A stretch of 34,691 nt of DNA from Rhodothermales bacterium (GTDB lineage: Bacteria > Bacteroidota > Rhodothermia > Rhodothermales > JABDKH01), in assembly GCA_013002345.1 (NCBI GenBank), contig JABDKH010000277.1, positions 1 through 34,691 of the forward strand, read 5' to 3'. This document shows positions 1-9,525 of the stretch, piece by piece. Position numbers and translations under genes: made by a program. Positions within the stretch are counted from its first letter, which is position 1; each line of letters opens with the position of its first letter. Under the pieces are notes generated by a model that saw nothing but the letters and a program-made list of their open reading frames with translations, was not told the origin of the DNA and did no database searches.

Positions 1-2009
1 GCGGCTTCTTGCGCTGGGTGGCCCGGGATCTGGACGCCCCGGTATTGATCCACATGCTCAGGTCTCGATTGATCTCCATCCGTGGATCAAAAGCGACGGC
101 ACAGGAACTTGCGGAGATCCTGCAGTCGAGACGGGCACGCAAGGGCAGGGAAGAGCACGTCGCGGCCTTTGAACGCGAGCGCGTGGCGGTACGGGACCGC
201 CTGAGAACCACTTCCCACACGACGGCGATCACGGATCGGCTCGAGCGGGTCGACCATCATGAGGCAGAGGTAAAAAGAATCCTGGACCTCGTGCCCGAAC
301 GTCATTCGACGGTCGCCGATCTGGCCGAAGCGACCATTCGCTTCCTGAAGACGTTCTTCCGAAGTGGCAGCGACACGGACGCGCGCGCGCTCGAGTCCAT
401 CCTGGATCGGCTGTACGCGCTTTCGGATATCGAATTGGATGGTCAGCCCGCAGAAGTTGCTGAGATGCTGGCAAGCCTGATGCGTCGTCACCGTGTGGGT
501 ATCTCGGCTGCGCAGGAGGGTCATCTATATGCGGTGCCGGTCTCGAGAGCAGGCTACTCGGGGCGACCCGTAACATTTGTCGTCGGCCTGGACGAAGGAA
601 TGTTTCCAGGTGGCGCGACCGAGGATCCTCTCATTCCCGATCACGATCGTCGTGAAATCTCGCCTGAACTGGGAGAGAATCAGAATCGGCCCGGAGAGAG
701 AGTCTGGCAGTTGCTGCGATTTCTCGGCTCGATCCCCGGCAAGGCGACGCTCGTTGCCAATCGCTTCGACCTGATCGACGGCCGAGAGCGATACGCGTCG
801 TCGGTTGTTGCGCAATGCCGGGAAGATCTCGACATGGAGAATCCACCCAGGTACGCGCCGTCATTCACGCTGCCGGAAGCCATGACCGAAAGCGAAATCT
901 GGATCGCCCAGCGAGATGTCGACCGTGTCGGCGAGGCGCTACTGCAGCGTTATCCACTCGTCGCGGCTGGAGCGGAAGCGCAACGTCATAGATTGTCGCC
1001 CGGGATCACGCGCTTCGACGGATACCTCGGTCAAGCACGGCCCGAACTGTCGCTCACGAACGGTGAGGTTCTGTCGGCGTCGCGACTCGAGCGAATCGCG
1101 TCGTGTCCCTACAGGTATTTCCTGAGCGACGTCCTCAGAGTGAGACCCCTTGACGATGCGGACGACGACGATCACCGATGGCTGAACCCCCGCGACTTCG
1201 GCAGCGTCGTTCACGAGATGCTGTGCGATTTCATGAAGCAGCACAAGGACCAGGGCGACCGTCCCGATCTCGAACGCGACCGGAATGACATGCACGCCCT
1301 CGTCGAATTGGCGGCATCGGAAGCGCGAAAACGAATCCCGCCGGAAACCGAATTGTCGTACCGGGCCGACGTCGGTCGTCTGAAGCGTACGATGGATGTT
1401 TTCCTCGCCGCCGACTCCGCGTCTGACTACGTGCAGGCGCTGGAGTTTGAGCTTCGCTTCGGCTATTCCGATGGATCGCCGCGATATCCGAGTCCAGTGG
1501 TGCTGGAACTTGGCGATGGCCTCAACATCTCGCTTCGTGGAAGCATCGACCGGGTGGATGTCACTCGAAATGGTTTTGTCATCTGGGATTACAAGACCGG
1601 CTCGGCGGCGCCCTTCTCGCGATCAGACCTGTTCGACGGTGAGAAGCTTCAGTGGGCGCTCTACGCGCTGGCATATCAGGAGTTGATCAATGGCCTGCCG
1701 ACTCACCTCGACGTGGACCGCTCCGGATACTTCTTTGTCAGTGAGCGGGAGAGTGGCAGACGAATTGCGCAGGCCGTTCCGGGCCGCGACGAGCTCGCTC
1801 GACGTCTCGGTCCGCTGCTTTCGATGGCCGAGCACGGTGCGTTCCTGCATTACCAACGCATTGACAAAAAGGTCTCTCCCTGTCGGTTCTGTGATTTCCG
1901 GACGGTTTGTGAGAAAGAACGCCGCGACCGGGATATGCTTGACGCGGCCATGGAATCGTCTGTACCGGGCGAAGTACTGAATGATCTGCAACAATGGCTG
2001 ACCCTGTAG
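1..2009 (+). CDS. AddB/RecB-like PD-(D/E)XK nuclease subunit (5' end missing)
   Basis: The reading frame is open to the left edge, so only the C-terminal ~668 residues of a protein that is normally about 900-1100 aa are present. Numbering from a TTG codon at base 9, residues 190-200 hold VGLDEGMFPG, typical of the inactive helicase half of AddB-type proteins. The nuclease domain shows H402, D514 in GSIDRVD and the D527-x-K529 pair in WDYKTG. C366 together with C625, C628 and C634 (Cx2Cx5C) form the four-cysteine iron-sulfur staple known in AddB. The family partners AddA to resect double-strand breaks in recombination repair. The next gene starts 16 nt before this stop, which implies coupled expression. 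Seen: motifs and overlap. Inferred: AddB rather than a RecB-like orphan, because an AddA-like partner follows directly. The symbol is withheld because the N-terminus is out of view. Confidence 0.88.
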   Translation, partial: GFLRWVARDLDAPVLIHMLRSRLISIRGSKATAQELAEILQSRRARKGREEHVAAFERERVAVRDRLRTTSHTTAITDRLERVDHHEAEVKRILDLVPERHSTVADLAEATIRFLKTFFRSGSDTDARALESILDRLYALSDIELDGQPAEVAEMLASLMRRHRVGISAAQEGHLYAVPVSRAGYSGRPVTFVVGLDEGMFPGGATEDPLIPDHDRREISPELGENQNRPGERVWQLLRFLGSIPGKATLVANRFDLIDGRERYASSVVAQCREDLDMENPPRYAPSFTLPEAMTESEIWIAQRDVDRVGEALLQRYPLVAAGAEAQRHRLSPGITRFDGYLGQARPELSLTNGEVLSASRLERIASCPYRYFLSDVLRVRPLDDADDDDHRWLNPRDFGSVVHEMLCDFMKQHKDQGDRPDLERDRNDMHALVELAASEARKRIPPETELSYRADVGRLKRTMDVFLAADSASDYVQALEFELRFGYSDGSPRYPSPVVLELGDGLNISLRGSIDRVDVTRNGFVIWDYKTGSAAPFSRSDLFDGEKLQWALYALAYQELINGLPTHLDVDRSGYFFVSERESGRRIAQAVPGRDELARRLGPLLSMAEHGAFLHYQRIDKKVSPCRFCDFRTVCEKERRDRDMLDAAMESSVPGEVLNDLQQWLTL

Positions 2010-5000
2010 ATACATCACAAATCGTCACCTGGCTGGACGAGCACGAGCTTCCGGATGCAGAGGAAAGGCGCATCATTGAGGAAGATCTCGACACGAACAT
2101 CGTGGTCGTAGCCAGTGCCGGTACGGGAAAGACAGAGTCGCTAATTCGACGGATGGTGGCCGGCGTGGTGGCCGGTAAGGTCAACGTCGATTCCCTGGTC
2201 GCGATTACCTTCACGCGGATGGCGGCGGGCGAAATGCGTGCACGGTTCGCCGAAAGGCTGCGAGACGCCGCGGAGACGAGCCCGGTCGCACGTGACGCGC
2301 TTCGAAGGATTGACCGCGCGTTCATCGGGACCATCCACGCGTTCTGCGCCCGCATGCTCAGGGAGCGACCACTGGACGTAGGCCTGAGGCCTGACTTCAC
2401 CGAAGTCGACGAACACGACGTCACCATACTGTGGCGACACTACTGGAACGAGGAGCTTCAGAGACTTTATGCTGACGGAGATCCTCGAATTGCCCAACTG
2501 TCCGAACTAGGCGTGGATGTTCGCGATCTGTATGACTTCTTTGTCACGCGGTCCGAGAACTCGGATCTCGCACTGGGCCCGGCGCGAAAAGAGGAGCCGG
2601 ACCTGTCCACGGCGCTCGATCAGGTACAGCAAGCCGTGGACGCGGTCATGGATTTACTCGGTGGAAAGATTCCTGACGACAGGGACACGTTCCTCGATCA
2701 GCTGGATCTCGCCAATCACATAAAGAGGCACCGCGGAGTCCATGGGCTTGCTGACCAGGCGGAGCTGTTGAAGGTGTACCGCAGGGGCCTGAAGGGCATC
2801 ACGCTGAAGCGCTGGCCTGACAAGAACGTGGCGAGCACGGTGAAGAACGAGATCGTGGCTGGTCTCGCCGAGCACGTCGTTGATCCGGCCCTGACGGAGT
2901 GGCGACAGTACGTCTACGGAATCATCGCGCCCTTGATGGACGATCTGGTCGGCCGCTTTGCAGCCCACCGCCGTGCTAACGGACTTGTCACCTTCCACGA
3001 TCTTCTGGTACTCTCTGCGAGGTTATTGAGGGACTCGTCCGGCGCACGCCGCTTCTTTCAGGGCAAGTTCGAAGCTTTCTTTGTTGATGAGTTTCAGGAT
3101 ACCGATCCGCTTCAGGCCGAGATCATTTCGTATCTCGTCGGTTCTGACACTGCCGAGACCGACTGGCGCAAGTTGCTGCCAATCCCAGGGCGTCTGTTTG
3201 TCGTGGGTGATGAGAAGCAGTCCATCTATCGTTTTCGCCGGGCGGACATCGAAGTGTTCCGGCAGGTGCGTGAACAGATTCTGGAGTCCGGCGGTCGGAC
3301 GGTCAGGCTTAAGTCCAGTTTTCGCTCTGAGAACTCGTTGTGCGAGTGGCTCAACGAAGCATTTGCGCCGCTCTTTGAAGCCCAGGACCCGCGATATCAG
3401 GCGTCGTACGACGCACTCCATGCAGCCCGCACGTCGACTTCCTCGGCCGATCGTGTATTCAAGATTACAACGGACAAGATTGGTAGGAACGACGAAGCTG
3501 CAATTGTGGCAAATGAGGCGGGCCGGATCGCAGACTTGATCGAGAGTGAAACCAGTGCATCGGAGGGCCGCGTTCCGACAAGAAACGCCGGGGCATTTAT
3601 GGTGCTCACGCGTCGTCGGAAATATCTGACGACATACGCCGCGGCACTGGAGGCGCGCGGGATTCCATACGACATTGTGGGCGGTGACTCCCTGGGGATG
3701 TCGGAGGAGTTGGCGGCGCTTGTGAATATGATGGAGGCGATTCGTCGTCCGGCAGACGAAGTTGCGATGCTCTCCTATTTGCGCGGACCGCTAGTCGGTC
3801 TTGGCGACGATGACCTGTATGCTTTTCGCGTGGCCGGAGGGAGATTCCGGAGCACCCGAGCCGTTCCGGATGGATTGCCGCCAGACGTTGAAACACCGCT
3901 TCGGGCAGCGTTCGATGCATTGAGCCGGGCTCGCGACGACCTCATGCAGTATCCGGTTGCCACGGCATTCGAACGAATCATGGATCGTGTCGGGCTGCTC
4001 GCATCTGCGGCAGCACGAGAAAGCGGTTCGACGCGGGTCGGAAACCTGTTGCGCGTCCTGTCACTGGTTCGAAAATGGGAATCAGACGGGATCACGTGGA
4101 GCGAAGTCGTCAACGAGCTCCGCGCGGTCATCTCCGACAGGTACTACCAGTACGAGCAGATGACGCTCGACGTCGGCAGGCAGGACGTCGTCAGGATCAT
4201 GAATCTCCATCAGGCGAAAGGGCTGGAGGCCGACGTCGTAATCCTTGCCGACGCCTACGAGTCGCACTCGCATTCAGTCTCCCAGCACGTTTCGCGCAGT
4301 GACGACGTGGACATGCTGTCGATGGTGGTATCGGTCAGCCGGTCCGGGAGCTGGGGCGAGGTGATTGCCGAGCCACTCGGATGGGATGAGGCGGTAGAGG
4401 ACGAAGAGCGGTATGAAGAAGCGGAGGGGCTCAGGCTGACATACGTTGCTGCCACAAGGGCCCGCGAACAACTGGTAGTCTGTCAGTATCCGTCGAGTGA
4501 CAAAGGTCCGTGGAGTCGTCTGTATCCCACACTCGCATCGGTCACCGAGGCGTCGGCGAAGCCTGGCAGCGGGAAACGCTTGCGTGCCGAATCCGTCGCA
4601 GATGTCACGGAGCATCTGGCCGGAATCAAGGCTCAATGGGACGCACTGTCGAAGCCAGGCTACACGATTCAGTCCGTCACGGGTCAGGATCCTGCGGAAT
4701 CGCTCGAGGACCTTGCTATCGGCGGACGTGGTGCCGACTACGGCACCCTTCTGCACGAGGTAGTCGAGGCGGCCATCAACGGCGTGCTGCCGGCCAACGA
4801 GAAGGCATACGTTGAATCGATCGCCGACTCATACAGTCTTCGTGCTCAGTCGAAACAGGTACTGAAGGAACTGCAAATGCTTCGTGATTCCGACCTGTGG
4901 CGAGAACTTATGGAGGCACCTGAAGTGTATTCCGAGGTCCCTTTCGCCTACCCGATTGACGGCGATTCGGCTAACATCATTCGCGGCACAATCGATCTCG

Positions 5001-5206
5001 TGTTCCGCAACGCCGCGGGGTGGAGAATCGTAGACTTCAAGACTCACCATACTCAAACTGAGAAGGATGTCGAGGCCCTGATGGCTCACTATGGCGATCA
5101 GCTAAAAAGTTACTCCGATGCATGGACCCACATCATCGGGGAAGAAGTGATCGATGCAGGGCTGTGGCTGAGCGAGCAGGGCAGGTTTGTCAGCATGATG
5201 TCGTAA
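1994..5206 (+). CDS. addA: AddA-like UvrD/Rep helicase-nuclease
   Basis: A 1070-aa superfamily 1A helicase with a C-terminal nuclease. Visible motifs in order: Walker A ASAGTGKT (residues 40-47), motif Ia TFTRMAAGEM, Walker B/motif II VDEFQDTDPLQ (~363), motif III GDEKQSIYRFRRAD (~405), motif IV-type LKSSFRS, motif V LHQAKGLEADVVIL (~735) and motif VI YVAATRAREQLVV (~815). The tail carries a RecB-type PD-(D/E)XK domain: GTLLHEVVE (~917), GTIDLVF (~998) and IVDFKTH (~1012). Length and order fit AddA (about 1000-1250 aa). The ATG at 1994 lies inside the end of the upstream AddB-like gene, giving a 16-nt overlap; no clear Shine-Dalgarno is visible, so coupling is likely. With its partner it should unwind and degrade DNA from double-strand ends and load recombinase. 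A general RecB-like helicase is the alternative, made unlikely by the neighbour. Confidence 0.92.
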   Translation: MADPVDTSQIVTWLDEHELPDAEERRIIEEDLDTNIVVVASAGTGKTESLIRRMVAGVVAGKVNVDSLVAITFTRMAAGEMRARFAERLRDAAETSPVARDALRRIDRAFIGTIHAFCARMLRERPLDVGLRPDFTEVDEHDVTILWRHYWNEELQRLYADGDPRIAQLSELGVDVRDLYDFFVTRSENSDLALGPARKEEPDLSTALDQVQQAVDAVMDLLGGKIPDDRDTFLDQLDLANHIKRHRGVHGLADQAELLKVYRRGLKGITLKRWPDKNVASTVKNEIVAGLAEHVVDPALTEWRQYVYGIIAPLMDDLVGRFAAHRRANGLVTFHDLLVLSARLLRDSSGARRFFQGKFEAFFVDEFQDTDPLQAEIISYLVGSDTAETDWRKLLPIPGRLFVVGDEKQSIYRFRRADIEVFRQVREQILESGGRTVRLKSSFRSENSLCEWLNEAFAPLFEAQDPRYQASYDALHAARTSTSSADRVFKITTDKIGRNDEAAIVANEAGRIADLIESETSASEGRVPTRNAGAFMVLTRRRKYLTTYAAALEARGIPYDIVGGDSLGMSEELAALVNMMEAIRRPADEVAMLSYLRGPLVGLGDDDLYAFRVAGGRFRSTRAVPDGLPPDVETPLRAAFDALSRARDDLMQYPVATAFERIMDRVGLLASAAARESGSTRVGNLLRVLSLVRKWESDGITWSEVVNELRAVISDRYYQYEQMTLDVGRQDVVRIMNLHQAKGLEADVVILADAYESHSHSVSQHVSRSDDVDMLSMVVSVSRSGSWGEVIAEPLGWDEAVEDEERYEEAEGLRLTYVAATRAREQLVVCQYPSSDKGPWSRLYPTLASVTEASAKPGSGKRLRAESVADVTEHLAGIKAQWDALSKPGYTIQSVTGQDPAESLEDLAIGGRGADYGTLLHEVVEAAINGVLPANEKAYVESIADSYSLRAQSKQVLKELQMLRDSDLWRELMEAPEVYSEVPFAYPIDGDSANIIRGTIDLVFRNAAGWRIVDFKTHHTQTEKDVEALMAHYGDQLKSYSDAWTHIIGEEVIDAGLWLSEQGRFVSMMS

Positions 5207-5260
5207 CTGCATCAGGCAGGGCACGTCAGCCAGTCCGCTACCGTCAACTCATTTAGTTTA

Positions 5261-6505
5261 ATGCTCAAGATTCTCCATCTAGCCGATGTGCACCTCGACA
5301 CGATCTTTGCCAGTCGATCGGCAACGGTTCGTCAGCGGCTGCGGGAGAGCATCCGCACCGCGCTCGTCCGCGCCATTGATCTTGCCATCGGCGAGCGGGT
5401 CGATGCGGTCCTCATCGCGGGTGATCTGTTTGACGGCGAGCTGCTCAGCTTCACATCTGAACGGCTGATCTTCGAGCAGATACATCGGCTCGTGGATGCT
5501 GGCATTCCGGGATTCTACGCAACCGGCAACCATGATCCGGCATCGATGCGCACCCGGGCAGCAGGCATGGAGTGGCCGGACGGCTTCCATGTGTTCCGCA
5601 CAGCAGAGCCCGAAGCCGTCCAGATCCGGTCGAAGACAGGCAATCCCGTCGGGTACGTGGTCGGCGCCGGTCACGAGACCGCTCGCGAGGAACAGAATCT
5701 GATCACCCGCTTTCCGACCTCGTCCGGTGCCACACCCTGGGTAGGCCTGGCTCATACAATCGTAACGTCCGCGGCATCAACGGAGCTTCATGACCGCTAC
5801 GCGCCGTGTGAGGTAGACGATCTGAGGAAACCCGGGTATGATTACTGGGCCCTGGGGCATGTGCATACGCGGCAGCAGGTCGATGACCAGGCGAACGCAT
5901 GGTATCCCGGCAACATTGTGGGGCGCAATCCAAGAGAGACGGGCCCCCGTGGTGCTATCGTGGCAAGGGTCGAGCGCGGAAAGCCGGCACTGACAGAGTT
6001 TGTGCCGCTGTCGCCGGTTGAGTGGTACCATCTCTCGCCGGAAGATCTGTCTTCCATCTCCAACGCTTCGGAACTCGAGACCCGTGTCCGCGACGAGTTC
6101 GAGGCCATCCGCCGACAGAGTGCGGCGGACGACTGGATTGTCGTGCTCGACATGCAGGGTCCATGCCCACTGGAGCCGGATCTGAGGGATACCGATCGGC
6201 GGGAAGAACTGGAGGAGCTGGTCGCCGACGCGCTTTCCGTAATGGCCGTGGAGATCAGGACCGAGAAGCTTGTGTCACCGATTGATATCAACGCGCATCG
6301 CGGCCAACCCCACCTGTTGGGAGAGACCCTGGCGCTGATCGACGAACTGCGAAGTGATCCGTCGGCGCTGCTGAAACTGGCGCCAGATCCGCCCGGCCGC
6401 GCCGTGGGGACGGAGCCGGAGCGCCTCCAGTACCTGAAAGAGCTTTTGACCGGCATTGAGGATGAGGCGGCCCGGCGGCTCCTGACCGATGGAGGCGTCA
6501 TTTGA
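5261..6505 (+). CDS. YhaO/SbcD-like DNA repair metallophosphoesterase
   Basis: A 414-aa calcineurin-type phosphoesterase of the Mre11/SbcD superfamily. The five metal-binding blocks are visible: D9-x-H11 in LADVHLD, GDLFDG (54-59), GNHD (89-92), H165 in GLAHTIV and GHVH (199-202). The protein is slightly longer than typical SbcD-type catalytic cores and has a C-terminal capping region. It should cut DNA ends or hairpins using two metal ions (Mn2+ in relatives), powered by an SMC-type ATPase partner. That partner is the next gene, whose ATG shares a base with this stop (TGATG). The 54-nt gap to the AddA-like gene has no terminator, so all four genes may form one transcript. Choice of YhaO over SbcD rests on the YhaN-like partner with membrane segments rather than a canonical SbcC. 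The ATG at 5261 lacks a Shine-Dalgarno but directly precedes the first beta strand. Confidence 0.87.
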   Translation: MLKILHLADVHLDTIFASRSATVRQRLRESIRTALVRAIDLAIGERVDAVLIAGDLFDGELLSFTSERLIFEQIHRLVDAGIPGFYATGNHDPASMRTRAAGMEWPDGFHVFRTAEPEAVQIRSKTGNPVGYVVGAGHETAREEQNLITRFPTSSGATPWVGLAHTIVTSAASTELHDRYAPCEVDDLRKPGYDYWALGHVHTRQQVDDQANAWYPGNIVGRNPRETGPRGAIVARVERGKPALTEFVPLSPVEWYHLSPEDLSSISNASELETRVRDEFEAIRRQSAADDWIVVLDMQGPCPLEPDLRDTDRREELEELVADALSVMAVEIRTEKLVSPIDINAHRGQPHLLGETLALIDELRSDPSALLKLAPDPPGRAVGTEPERLQYLKELLTGIEDEAARRLLTDGGVI

Positions 6506-9171
6506 TGCAGATTCGGAGCTGTGATATCGAGGGCTTCGGCCAGTTTGAGAAGTACTCCATCGACAACCTCGGCCATCCGCTGGTCGTGATTCTCGGCCCG
6601 AACGAAGCCGGGAAGTCGACGGTGTTCGAGTTCATGGCGACGATGTTGTACGGCTTCATTCCGGCGGATGCGCGCAAGCATCCGTATCGACCAGCGCAAG
6701 GCGGACGCATCGGCGGTACGATGGTGTTCCGATCCGGCAACTCGTTGTGTACCGTCGAACGTCATCTGAAAAGCACGCCGAAGGGCGTACTCTCGGTTGG
6801 TTCAGAGGGATTGTTTGGCACTCGTGAGTCCATTCGCAACCGTCCGTTGCGCATCACGGGCGATGTGTCAAGAGAGGTGTTCGAGGCAGTCTATGCGCTC
6901 TCCCTGCAGGATATGGTGCAGGTGTCGGGGCGGGCCTGGAACTCGATTCAGGATCGGTTGCTTGGTGGTCTTAACCTCGACACCCTCAGGATCAGCAGGG
7001 AGGTGATCGAGGAGATCGAGACCGAAGCCAGAAAGCTGTGGCGCTCGGATCGCCGCGGGAAGACCCGGGCGCAGGGTCTTCGTGATCAACTGCGCGAACT
7101 GCGCCGTGAGGCGCGCGAGGCTCGCGAACGAGATGCCACAATTCGAACGCTGAGCCGACAGGTCCTCCAGATCAGCCAGCAGATTCTTGAGACGGACGAG
7201 AAGGGACGCGAACTCAGGTCGACGAAAAATAGACTGGAGCGGCTGCTTCCTGTCAAGGCGCGCCTCGATCGCATCGAGCACCTTGCGGGCGTCGCCGGCA
7301 ATCTCGAAGAACTCAAGTGCATTCCGGCCGATCCGAAGAAACACCTCGAGGGCATCCAGCTCGCGCTACAGGACGTCGACGCCGAAGTGACCGCGCTTCA
7401 GGACGAGATTCGAACCCGGGAAGCGATGGCCAACTCCTTATCCGAAGCAGACATGCAGGTCGGTGCACTCGCACCGCAGATTCGTACGTGGCATTCGCGA
7501 CTGGCTCTGTTCACACAGCGCAGGCTTCAGGTCGACGAGATAGAGAGCAAGCTGAAGCGTCTCGCAGTGCGGCAGGACGAGGCTGTGGCACGCCTGGTGC
7601 CGGATCCCGGCACGACAGATATCGAACCCGCCGTTCGTGCGATCTCCATTCCGGATCTGCGGGAGGCACTGCGCCGATACGCAAGGTCGAGAGACGAGCT
7701 GGAACGCGTACGAGCCCGTCTCGAGGGTGTGGCCCTCCGGCCATCTACGGCATCAGGCCCGGTCTGGTGGGCCGTGTTAATTGTGGGGCTGATCATCGGG
7801 GTGGTCGGCGTCGTGCTGGGAGAGCCGGTCGTCTGGGGACCGGCCATCGCGGTCGCAGCCGTGGGAGCCGGTTTTGTCCTCCAGTCGTTGGCGAGTCCAA
7901 CCCAAAGCGTGGATGGTCACTCGCAGGCCGACGCAGCAGCTTCCGCAGCAGCGCAGCAGGCTCGCGGACTGGTACACAACATACTCGCTGACCTTCCTCT
8001 GGGGTCGGTCCGGAAATCAGATCCTGACGTCGAACTGGTTGGCGACATTCAGACACTGCAGTCCATACTCAATGAGATTGAAGCCGAGCAGGCGGCGGCC
8101 GATCTGCTGAAAACGAAATTGGCGGAGGAGACGCGAACGTTGTCGGAACTGCTCGTGACGGCCGGCATCGTCGCGGATGAAGTGCCCGAAGTGCAGATGG
8201 GGCGACTGTTCGACCGATTGCAAGAGATTGAGAGGCGCACGGTGGCCGCAGAGGAAGCCGAAAGGAGTCTGCCTCAACGACGCGAGAAGCTGGGCGAGCT
8301 GCTCTCGCGACAGGCGGATCTCAACCACAAGCAGACCGACCTGAAGGTGCGCCTCGCAGAGGTAGGTGGAGGAGACGTTCTGGCCGGGATTGAACGGGCG
8401 ACCAACAGGATGCGGGCCGCTGAGCGGGTCACTGCCATCCGGGAAGAACTGGAGATGGGCTATCCCGAACTGGTGTCCATCACGGCTGAGATCGACGAGG
8501 CGAAGGGCGAGCTACCGTCGATGCGTGACGATCAACCAGACGTGGATGCCGACCTCGAGGAGGTGTCCCGCGCACTGCAGCAGTACCACGCGGAGAAAGC
8601 GCGACAGCAGACGCGCATGAACTCCCTGCTCGAACAGAAGACGGTAGCTGATGTCGAGAGCGAAGTGTCAATGATAGAGGCGGAGTTTGAGCAGCTTCGA
8701 ACCGACAGGGACCGTCTCATGTTGTTGGCCGGGATCATCCGTAATGCCGATGCCCGGTTCCGCGACCGCCACCAACCCGATGTGATCCGACGTGCCTCCA
8801 CCATCGTGGGGCGCCTGACGAGCAAGCGCTACAGCAACATCGAGGTCAACGAAGAGGATGGCTCACTATCAATTCTGGAAGCGGACTCCGGCCGGCGAGT
8901 CCCGGTGGGCGAGCCGCTCAGCAGAGGCACGCTGGACCAGATCTACCTGTCGCTGCGCATCGGTCTCGCCGACCACCTGGACTCGAGCGGGGACCGTCTG
9001 CCGATGTTTCTTGACGAGGTGCTGGTCAACTGGGATGCGACACGCCGTCGGGCGGCCTGCGCGCTTCTATCTGAGCTGTCCGAATCCCGCCAGATCGTGT
9101 TCTTCACCTGTCACGAATGGCTTGCCGATGAGGTGGTGCATCTGGCCGACGCCCACATCGTGAGACTGTGA
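6505..9171 (+). CDS. YhaN/Rad50-like AAA ATPase with coiled coils and membrane segments
   Basis: An 888-aa SMC/Rad50-type ATPase. Walker A GPNEAGKST sits at residues 31-39 after the N-terminal strand IRSCDIEGFGQF. The C-terminal half-site has the ABC signature region LSRGTLDQIYLSLRI (~806) and Walker B PMFLDEVLVNWD (~833). Long charged, heptad-like helices (about 170-400 and 480-760) are predicted coiled coil. Two hydrophobic segments at about 418-462 (WWAVLIVGLIIGVVGVVLG, then a second) interrupt the coiled coil, as in Bacillus YhaN, and could hold the complex at the membrane. I chose the ATG at 6505, which overlaps the upstream stop by one base, over the in-frame TTG at 6502. The predicted role is to move or open DNA for the upstream phosphoesterase. 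The next gene is convergent, 3 nt beyond the stop, with no terminator between. Confidence 0.88.
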   Translation: MQIRSCDIEGFGQFEKYSIDNLGHPLVVILGPNEAGKSTVFEFMATMLYGFIPADARKHPYRPAQGGRIGGTMVFRSGNSLCTVERHLKSTPKGVLSVGSEGLFGTRESIRNRPLRITGDVSREVFEAVYALSLQDMVQVSGRAWNSIQDRLLGGLNLDTLRISREVIEEIETEARKLWRSDRRGKTRAQGLRDQLRELRREAREARERDATIRTLSRQVLQISQQILETDEKGRELRSTKNRLERLLPVKARLDRIEHLAGVAGNLEELKCIPADPKKHLEGIQLALQDVDAEVTALQDEIRTREAMANSLSEADMQVGALAPQIRTWHSRLALFTQRRLQVDEIESKLKRLAVRQDEAVARLVPDPGTTDIEPAVRAISIPDLREALRRYARSRDELERVRARLEGVALRPSTASGPVWWAVLIVGLIIGVVGVVLGEPVVWGPAIAVAAVGAGFVLQSLASPTQSVDGHSQADAAASAAAQQARGLVHNILADLPLGSVRKSDPDVELVGDIQTLQSILNEIEAEQAAADLLKTKLAEETRTLSELLVTAGIVADEVPEVQMGRLFDRLQEIERRTVAAEEAERSLPQRREKLGELLSRQADLNHKQTDLKVRLAEVGGGDVLAGIERATNRMRAAERVTAIREELEMGYPELVSITAEIDEAKGELPSMRDDQPDVDADLEEVSRALQQYHAEKARQQTRMNSLLEQKTVADVESEVSMIEAEFEQLRTDRDRLMLLAGIIRNADARFRDRHQPDVIRRASTIVGRLTSKRYSNIEVNEEDGSLSILEADSGRRVPVGEPLSRGTLDQIYLSLRIGLADHLDSSGDRLPMFLDEVLVNWDATRRRAACALLSELSESRQIVFFTCHEWLADEVVHLADAHIVRL

Positions 9172-9174
9172 TCG

Positions 9175-9525
9175 TCACTCGATCGCGGCGCTCCGTGCCG
9201 TGCACTCTTCGCAGGGACACATCGACCTGAGCCTCTCCCACGTGTAGATGCCGGTGTTGTGACCGTCGTCCCATGCAAGGCGCAGCGCATAGTTGCCGAC
9301 CGGCTCAAGCCTCAGATTCTCCCATCTCATCAAGCCAGGAAGCTGGAATATCTCGGGATCGGGGAGCCGACCCATGTTCTCGTGCCCCACGCACGTCGCG
9401 CACGGACAGGCTCGCCTCAATCCGTCAAGCGGAAAGACGGTTTCGTGGTCGTCGCTCCAGGTGATCGTCAGGTCCTGGGCTTCGGAATCGATGACGACAC
9501 GGCGGGCGGTCGGGTGTTGGCGCAT
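9175..9525 (-). CDS. DUF971 (GBBH-like N-domain) protein
   Basis: A 116-aa protein of the DUF971 family, related to the zinc-binding N-terminal domain of gamma-butyrobetaine hydroxylase. Visible family marks are WSDDHETVFPLDGLR near the N-terminus, the CPCATC cluster (C40, C42, C45), the LEPVGNYALRLAWDDGHNTGIY core with H89, and WERLR. Three cysteines plus the histidine match the known zinc ligands. A second CPCEEC cluster (C103, C105, C108) lies at the C-terminus, so two metal sites are possible. The family occurs alone or fused to scaffold and dioxygenase proteins; a role in Fe-S cluster handling has been proposed, but function is unproven. The start ATG has no strong Shine-Dalgarno. The gene is convergent with the Rad50-like gene, with stops only 3 nt apart. 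Confidence 0.85.
   Translation of the reverse strand: MRQHPTARRVVIDSEAQDLTITWSDDHETVFPLDGLRRACPCATCVGHENMGRLPDPEIFQLPGLMRWENLRLEPVGNYALRLAWDDGHNTGIYTWERLRSMCPCEECTARSAAIE

Noticed and set aside
5842-6765. 307-codon antisense frame across the YhaO/YhaN junction
   Set aside because: Serine/arginine-rich composition without motifs, and it lies fully over two well-supported genes; a product of high GC.
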